Assembly (NCBI GenBank): GCA_030622395.1
Contig: JAUXGF010000055.1
Span: forward strand, 1 to 10,052
Direction of reading: 5' to 3'
Source of the DNA: Calditrichaceae bacterium
GTDB taxonomy: Bacteria; Calditrichota; Calditrichia; Calditrichales; Calditrichaceae
Length of the DNA: 10,052 nt
Below the pieces are notes generated by a model. The model was given only the letters and a program-made list of their open reading frames with translations. It ran no database searches and was not told the origin of the DNA. The position numbers and the translations under genes were made by a program. This document shows positions 6,467-10,052 of this stretch, piece after piece (position 1 is the stretch's first letter; the number at the start of each line of letters is the position of its first letter).

Positions 6467-7342
6467 TCAGTTTTTATCCTGTATATCTTCAAATATTTCA
6501 AGCAAACGATTCAAATCTTCAGGAGAATAAAATTCGACTTCGATAATGCCCCCTTCTTTTCGGGAACGGACATTTACCTTTGTTCCAAAAAGTTCTTGCA
6601 AATCTTCTTCGACTTTTTGTATAAAGACCGACCTTTTAGGCTTGGCGGAAGGATTATTTTTTGGAATCTCGGTTAATTCTTTAACTACTTTTTCAACTTT
6701 TCTAACTGAGAGACCATTCTTGATAATTTTTTTACAGATTTGATTTTGTACAGCTGCATCATCAACAGCCAGCAATGCCCGGGCGTGACCTGTGGATATT
6801 TCGCCTTTCTGTACGCTGTCCTGAATACTCTTGGGCAATTTTAAAAGACGGATAATATTTGTAACTGTTGTACGCTCTTTACCGATTTTTTGGGCAACTT
6901 CATCCTGTGTAAGATTGCATTCATCAATTAAGCGCTGGAAAGCGGTCGCCTGTTCGATAGGATTTAATCTTTCACGCTGGACATTCTCAATCAATGCCAG
7001 TTCCAGCATTTCTTCTTTTGTTTCTACATTAATAATATAGGACGGAATTTTTTTCAGCCCTAATTCAGACACAGCGCGCAGACGCCGCTCGCCTGCGACT
7101 AATTCATAATAATCGTTAACCTTGCGCACTGTTATTGGTTGAATAATGCCTTTTTCATTAATAGAGGCTTTCAATTCTTCAAGAGCCTGGCGACCAAACT
7201 CAAAACGCGGTTGATAGGGGTTGGCGCGTATTAAAGCAATCTCAATATCTACAAGGTTTTTATTTTCTTCTTGAATGTCGGTATCGCTGCGTTCCGGTAT
7301 AAGAGCGCTTAACCCTCTGCCGAGTCTATTTGTTTTTTTCAC
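6467..7342 (-). CDS. parB: Chromosome-partitioning protein ParB (CTPase/DNA clamp)
   Basis: ParB loads at parS sites, uses CTP to close as a sliding clamp, and recruits ParA and SMC for origin segregation. It has 291 residues, normal length. The N-terminal ParA-stimulating segment has [11 protein letters not shown] (7-17). The CTP-binding domain has GERRLRA (84-90) and [14 protein letters not shown] (119-132). A helix-turn-helix spans about 144-165 ([22 protein letters not shown]), followed by GHARALL. A C-terminal dimerisation domain occupies about 240-291. The start is GTG at 7342 with AAGGA 8 nt upstream, overlapping the 3' end of parA by 17 nt, so the pair is co-translated. No parS-like palindrome was recognised in the window. 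Confidence 0.97.
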   Translation of the reverse strand: MKKTNRLGRGLSALIPERSDTDIQEENKNLVDIEIALIRANPYQPRFEFGRQALEELKASINEKGIIQPITVRKVNDYYELVAGERRLRAVSELGLKKIPSYIINVETKEEMLELALIENVQRERLNPIEQATAFQRLIDECNLTQDEVAQKIGKERTTVTNIIRLLKLPKSIQDSVQKGEISTGHARALLAVDDAAVQNQICKKIIKNGLSVRKVEKVVKELTEIPKNNPSAKPKRSVFIQKVEEDLQELFGTKVNVRSRKEGGIIEVEFYSPEDLNRLLEIFEDIQDKN

Positions 7343-8093
7343 CTAATAGTTCCTTAGCAAGACTAATATAATTTTGACTTCCTATACAAACGGCGTCATA
7401 CATAATAATCGGTTTCCCAAAACTTGGAGCTTCGCCTAAACGTACATTTCTATTAATAACTGTGCTATAAACCTTCCCTGTAAAGTATTCCCGCACTTCA
7501 TCGGCTACTTGATTACATAAATTAAGGCGGTTATCATACATGGTTAGTAAAACGCCCTCAATGGTTAGACTGTGGTTTAAGTTTTTTTGAACCAAATGGA
7601 TTGTATTTAACAGTTGCGACAGCCCTTCTAATGCATAATATTCGCATTGGATTGGTATAATAACAGAATCGGCGGCGCTTAAGGCGTTTAAAGTTAGAAG
7701 CCCTAATGAAGGCGGGCAATCAATAATAATAAAATCATACTTATCTTTAAGACGCTTTAGATTGGAAGCTAATTGATGTTCGCGGTCAGCGATTTCAACC
7801 AGCTCAATTTCCGCTCCAACCAGTCTAATGTGTGATGGCGCTAAATCCAGAAAGGGTACATTCGTTTTTATAATACAGTCTTCAAACTTCGCGCCGCTAA
7901 GCAGCGCCTCGTAAATGGTGATATCTTCTTTCTTAGGAACAATTCCAATTCCGCTGGTTGCATTCGCCTGAGGGTCAATATCTACTAACAATACCTGACG
8001 TTCCGCTACTGCAAGACAACTTGATAAATTGATAGCGGTAGTGGTTTTCCCAACTCCGCCCTTTTGGTTGGTGATGGTGATTATTTTGCCCAT
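7326..8093 (-). CDS. parA: Chromosome-partitioning ATPase ParA (Soj)
   Basis: This Walker-type ATPase binds the nucleoid non-specifically as an ATP dimer and pulls ParB-parS complexes apart. It has 255 residues, a chromosomal Soj-sized protein without the long N-terminal DNA-binding extension of plasmid ParA. The deviant Walker A KGGVGKTT is at 11-18, with signature lysine K11. The switch motif DIDPQAN is at 39-45, with D41 the catalytic aspartate, and Walker [12 protein letters not shown] has D126. The ATG at 8093 has GGGA about 6 nt upstream. It is the first gene of the parAB unit, behind a 368-nt gap from the nucleotidyltransferase gene, and its last 17 nt overlap parB. Its size and pairing argue for the chromosomal segregation system rather than a plasmid one. 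Confidence 0.97.
   Translation of the reverse strand: MGKIITITNQKGGVGKTTTAINLSSCLAVAERQVLLVDIDPQANATSGIGIVPKKEDITIYEALLSGAKFEDCIIKTNVPFLDLAPSHIRLVGAEIELVEIADREHQLASNLKRLKDKYDFIIIDCPPSLGLLTLNALSAADSVIIPIQCEYYALEGLSQLLNTIHLVQKNLNHSLTIEGVLLTMYDNRLNLCNQVADEVREYFTGKVYSTVINRNVRLGEAPSFGKPIIMYDAVCIGSQNYISLAKELLGEKNK
7351..7355 (-). promoter_or_regulatory. Ribosome binding site fixing the GTG start of parB
   Basis: The minus strand reads AAGGA inside the end of parA, 8 nt before the parB GTG at 7342. It supports the GTG start and the 17-nt gene overlap. Confidence 0.65.
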
Positions 8094-8149
8094 ATAGTCC
8101 CAATAGATTAAAATACAAAATTGTTAAAATGCAAATTTATTAAACTTTT

Positions 8150-8178
8150 AATTTAAATTTATTATTAACTTAAATCAA
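8150..8178 (-). promoter_or_regulatory. Candidate promoter of parAB
   Basis: The minus strand has TTGATT (8178-8173), a 17-nt spacer and TAAATT (8155-8150), about 57 nt before the parA ATG. A Bacteroidota-like box TAAATTTG also occurs at 8139-8132, without a clear upstream TTTG partner. The tract is extremely AT-rich, so either match may be chance. Confidence 0.3.
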
Positions 8179-8285
8179 GATAATTTATATAGTTTATATA
8201 AAAAAATGGATTAATGGAGTTTTGGATTATTGATAAAACCCATTGCCCCGTTTATATACAAAGTAGAATGCCACTGGAAAGATCG

Positions 8286-8301
8286 TTCCGATGAATCGGG
8301 A
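8286..8301. repeat. 16-nt palindromic element, copy 2
   Basis: The element is TTCCGA-TGAA-TCGGGA. The right arm is perfect and the left arm has one change from TCCCGA. It lies at the edge of the ATCG heptamer array, with GATCG just before it and AAATCG just after. Confidence 0.7.
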
Positions 8302-8304
8302 TAA

Positions 8305-8332
8305 ATCGTTGATCGTATATCGTAAATCAAAA
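8305..8332. repeat. Short tandem array of four heptamers (ATCGTAA type)
   Basis: Four head-to-tail 7-nt units all begin ATC: ATCGTTG, ATCGTAT, ATCGTAA and ATCAAAA in that order. The array is exactly 28 nt, as are the other two heptamer arrays. Confidence 0.7.
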
Positions 8333-8340
8333 GAGAAGGA

Positions 8341-8368
8341 CGATTGGCGATTGAAAATTGACAATTGA
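8341..8368. repeat. Short tandem array of four heptamers (CGATTGA type)
   Basis: Four head-to-tail 7-nt units follow the pattern (C/A)(G/A)ATTG(A/G): CGATTGG, CGATTGA, AAATTGA and CAATTGA in that order. It lies 8 nt from the ATCG-type array. Confidence 0.8.
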
Positions 8369-8409
8369 AGAAGTTAAAGATCATAAATCAAAATTGATAT
8401 TTATTATTT

Positions 8410-8443
8410 GCGCCACCCGGAGTCCCTGCGGGAAAGGCGGCGC
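8410..8443. repeat. GC-rich imperfect hairpin after the rmlA-type gene
   Basis: GCGCC (8410-8414) pairs with GGCGC (8439-8443), and CCCG (8416-8419) pairs with CGGG (8429-8432), with a 1-nt versus 6-nt internal loop. It begins 18 nt after the rmlA-type stop and could slow or end transcription. On the gene-sense strand it is followed by AAATAAT rather than a U-run, so it is not a standard rho-independent terminator. Confidence 0.5.
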
Positions 8444-8461
8444 TTGGGAAAAAATAGAATA

Positions 8462-9526
8462 TTACAAAAGCTCAACGCGGCTTTGATCACCGATTAAAAA
8501 GCGATGAGTCGCCGGTTTGCCTTCAGCTTTCACAATTTCTACATCACTGCCGAGCAAACTGTGTTCAATTCGTATATGCACATCAATAATTTTACACTTC
8601 TCAAGTAAAATACTAAATTCAACTTCGCTGTTTTTTATGTGGCAGTCGTCATAGATAGAGGTAAACGGACCGATATAGCTGTTTTCAATAACCGTATTTT
8701 TACCGATAATTACCGGACCTCTAACATTAGAGTTAATTATTTTTGAGCCTTTCCCTAATTTTAATTTACCTGTAACTATACTTTTTTCGTCTATGCCGCC
8801 TTCATTAGAGCCGCTCATATTATCTAATATCAAGCGGTTGGCTTCCAATAAATCGTAAGGTTTACCGGTATCTTTCCACCAGCCTGTTATCTCAGAGAAG
8901 GTAACTTTATATCCTTTGTCTAATAAATATTGATGGGCGTCGGATATTTCAAGTTCGCCGCGCGCGCTTGGCTTGATATTATTTACAGCTTCAAAAATAG
9001 TCTTATCATATAAATATATCCCGGACACGGCAAAATTGCTTTTAGGCTTGGAAGGCTTTTCCTCAATGCCCACTATGCGGCTGCCGGCAATTTCCGGAAC
9101 TCCAAACCGTTCAGGGTCTTTAACTTTCGCCAATGTTAAATGGCAATTACTTTTATTAGATTCAAAGGCTTCAATAAAACGTTTTAATCCGCCCACAACC
9201 ATATTGTCGCCAAGATAAAATACGAACGGTTCATCGCCTATAAAATCCTGTGAAATTTTAACCACATGAGCCAGACCAAGCGGCGCTTCCTGGGGAATAT
9301 AAGTAATTTGTACGCCCCATTTTGAGCCATTGCCTATTGCCTTCGGAATAGCGTTAGAATCGGCGCTGTGAACTATACCGATCTCCTTAATGCCGGCGTC
9401 AGCGCAATATTCGATGGCATAATGTAAGATAGGCTTATTGGCGATTGAGATAAGATGCTTGTTTTGTGTATGAGTCAATGGACGCAGCCGCGTGCCCCTG
9501 CCGCCGCTTGTTATAAGCGCTTTCAT
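8462..9526 (-). CDS. Glucose-1-phosphate thymidylyltransferase, long form
   Basis: This enzyme makes dTDP-glucose from dTTP and glucose-1-phosphate, the first step toward dTDP-rhamnose and other dTDP-sugars for surface glycans. It has 354 residues and matches the long RmlA/StrD-like form (about 355) rather than the short RmlA (about 290). The nucleotide-binding signature SGGRGTRLRPLT is at 7-18. Other landmarks are IPQEAPLGLAHVV (77-89), metal-binding D107 in LGDN, EEKPSKP (155-161), and GWWKDTGKPYDLLEANR (215-231). Residues of about 249-335 form a left-handed beta-helix of hexapeptide-like turns (GPVIIGKNTVIENSYIGPFT). The ATG at 9526 has AAGGA about 9 nt upstream. It stands alone here; rmlB, rmlC and rmlD are not in the window. 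The specificity for dTTP and glucose is inferred from family resemblance. Confidence 0.9.
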   Translation of the reverse strand: MKALITSGGRGTRLRPLTHTQNKHLISIANKPILHYAIEYCADAGIKEIGIVHSADSNAIPKAIGNGSKWGVQITYIPQEAPLGLAHVVKISQDFIGDEPFVFYLGDNMVVGGLKRFIEAFESNKSNCHLTLAKVKDPERFGVPEIAGSRIVGIEEKPSKPKSNFAVSGIYLYDKTIFEAVNNIKPSARGELEISDAHQYLLDKGYKVTFSEITGWWKDTGKPYDLLEANRLILDNMSGSNEGGIDEKSIVTGKLKLGKGSKIINSNVRGPVIIGKNTVIENSYIGPFTSIYDDCHIKNSEVEFSILLEKCKIIDVHIRIEHSLLGSDVEIVKAEGKPATHRFLIGDQSRVELL

Positions 9527-9655
9527 ATTAAATATCCTTTCTTTTAAAATTTTTTCCCTACCATCAGTTCCAGTATTAGTTAGCCACTCAATAACACCGA
9601 TCTACTCTAAATTTAAAGAGCTGAGAATTTGCTATTCGAATATTTAATAAGTTTT

Positions 9656-9685
9656 TTCGTGTATATTTGTGTAATTCGTGGTTAA
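9656..9685. repeat. Degenerate tandem repeat of about 10 nt, three units
   Basis: Three successive units, TTCGTGTATA, TTTGTGTAA and TTCGTGGTTAA, share TTYGTG at their start. Unit length varies from 9 to 11 nt, unlike the strict heptamers elsewhere in the window. Confidence 0.6.
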
Positions 9686-9701
9686 AATTATAATCTGCAA
9701 C

Positions 9702-9717
9702 ATCCTGTAAATCGGGA
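9702..9717. repeat. 16-nt palindromic element, degenerate copy 3
   Basis: The element is ATCCTG-TAAA-TCGGGA. The right arm is perfect; the left arm has decayed at three of six positions. It is listed because the intact arm and the 16-nt frame match the other copies. Confidence 0.4.
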
Positions 9718-9804
9718 TCAATGACCCAAACATAAAAAATATCAGTTTTTGCAATTTGTCCCAATTCACAGGCTGTTGCAGAACACCCAAAATGTCATTT
9801 CGAA

Positions 9805-9820
9805 TCCCGACTAGTCGGGA
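9805..9820. repeat. 16-nt palindromic element, perfect copy 4
   Basis: TCCCGACTAGTCGGGA is its own reverse complement over all 16 positions and is the best copy in the window. It directly follows TGTCATTTCGAA inside the nested inverted repeat. Confidence 0.85.
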
Positions 9821-9850
9821 AGAAATCTTATAACGTCAATAAAAACAATA

Positions 9851-9866
9851 TCCCGACGATTCGGGA
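9851..9866. repeat. 16-nt palindromic element, copy 5
   Basis: The element is TCCCGA-CGAT-TCGGGA, with perfect six-base arms and a four-base centre. It lies near the middle of the nested inverted repeat. Confidence 0.85.
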
Positions 9867-9910
9867 TCGTTAAAAAATCCTCGAAATGACAGGAAAAATA
9901 CTAGAGCAAC

Positions 9911-9926
9911 ACCCTGTTCATCGGGA
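9911..9926. repeat. 16-nt palindromic element, degenerate copy 6
   Basis: The element is ACCCTG-TTCA-TCGGGA, with a perfect right arm and a left arm altered at three positions. It forms the end of the right outer arm of the nested inverted repeat. Confidence 0.5.
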
Positions 9927-10052
9927 TGTGATTTATTATTTGTACTTTTTAATACTAATATTAATTAATTTGTAACGTTATGTTCTGATTAATAATTACA
10001 TTTAAAAACAATTTATATATATTAAAATTATACATCAAGCTTAGCCTATATA

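Larger units (their letters stand above)
8094..8461. other. Intergenic region of 368 nt between the rmlA-type gene and parA
   Basis: No gene was found. Going from the rmlA-type gene toward parA it contains a GC-rich imperfect hairpin (8410-8443), two four-unit heptamer arrays (8341-8368 and 8305-8332), a 16-nt palindrome (8286-8301), and then a roughly 130-nt very AT-rich stretch with the candidate parA promoter. A 15-nt near-repeat (ATCRTAAATCAAAAK) occurs at 8319 and 8380. Confidence 0.6.
9759..9926. repeat. Nested inverted repeat of 168 nt (MITE-like or long palindromic unit)
   Basis: The outer arms are 9759-9779 and 9906-9926, 21 nt each, with 17 of 21 positions matching as reverse complements. 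The inner arms are 9793-9803 (TGTCATTTCGA) and 9881-9891 (TCGAAATGACA), 11 of 11 matching. Further in, AATCTTATAACG (9824-9835) faces CGTTAAAAAATCC (9868-9880) imperfectly. There is no open frame inside. Palindromic 16-mers occupy the right outer arm (9911), two interior positions (9805, 9851) and, in degenerate mirrored form, the left outer arm (9759). No target-site duplication was identified. Confidence 0.65.
9527..10052. other. Gene-free region of 526 nt upstream of the rmlA-type gene
   Basis: No open frame with an SD and family likeness was found on either strand. The first 110 nt would be the leader and promoter zone of the rmlA-type gene, but no convincing promoter could be picked. Positions 9656-9926 are dominated by repeats. 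Positions about 9940-10052 are very AT-rich with no visible structure. Confidence 0.6.

Noticed and set aside
8305..8368. CRISPR array
   Set aside because: The repeats are only 7 nt, contiguous and degenerate. There are no 20-40 nt repeats with regular spacers and no cas genes.
6467..8461. parS centromere site expected near parAB
   Set aside because: No sequence close to the 16-nt TGTTTCACGTGAAACA consensus was found by eye here or elsewhere in the window. The TCCCGA-NNNN-TCGGGA palindromes have the same length but a different sequence, so calling them parS is not justified.
9930..10052. Replication origin or DnaA-box cluster in the AT-rich right end
   Set aside because: The stretch is AT-rich, but no TTATNCACA-type boxes were seen. 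High AT content alone is not evidence.

Overview
The window looks like the chromosome of an AT-rich bacterium of the FCB supergroup (Bacteroidota/Chlorobiota/Calditrichota-type lineages). This rests on the gene order parA-parB-M23 peptidase-bactofilin-atpZ-atpI-atpBEFHAG, on the histidine-rich N-terminus of the ATP synthase a subunit, and on intergenic DNA full of short palindromes and tandem words. I cannot place it to phylum from the sequence alone. Every protein gene found lies on the minus strand, so transcription runs from high to low coordinates.

Layout, in the direction of transcription. (1) 10052-9527: 526 nt with no gene. It holds a degenerate repeat at 9656-9685, several 16-nt palindromes and a 168-nt nested inverted repeat (9759-9926). 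(2) 9526-8462: a long-form glucose-1-phosphate thymidylyltransferase with a C-terminal left-handed beta-helix. (3) 8461-8094: 368 nt without a gene, holding a GC-rich hairpin, two heptamer tandem arrays, a palindrome and a candidate parA promoter. (4) 8093-6467: the chromosome-segregation pair parA/parB, overlapping by 17 nt. (5) 6466-6157: 310 nt without a gene, holding a heptamer array, an AATGAC-word array around a palindrome, and a candidate promoter. (6) 6156-4914: a membrane-anchored M23 peptidase with intact catalytic residues, then a bactofilin. This is a common pair for local cell-wall shaping. (7) 4972-1: a tightly packed F1Fo ATP synthase operon, atpZ-atpI-atpB-atpE-atpF-atpH-atpA-atpG, with atpG cut by the left edge. 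atpD and atpC (beta and epsilon) are not in the window.

How it works together. The ATP synthase genes are spaced 0-60 nt apart or overlap, so they should be one transcript. Bactofilin overlaps atpZ by 53-59 nt, which physically joins the cell-shape genes to the energy operon. The c subunit has glutamate at position 61 and lacks the usual Na+-coordinating side chains, which predicts a proton-driven rotor. Four genes use or may use a non-ATG start: atpH (TTG), bactofilin (GTG), parB (GTG) and atpZ (TTG or ATG).

The genes are conventional. The least explained signal is in the three intergenic regions. They carry at least six copies of a 16-nt element (TCCCGA-NNNN-TCGGGA with a variable centre), three 28-nt arrays of four degenerate heptamers each, and a nested inverted repeat built partly from those palindromes. 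I saw no CRISPR, tRNA, rRNA, recognisable transposase or defence system.
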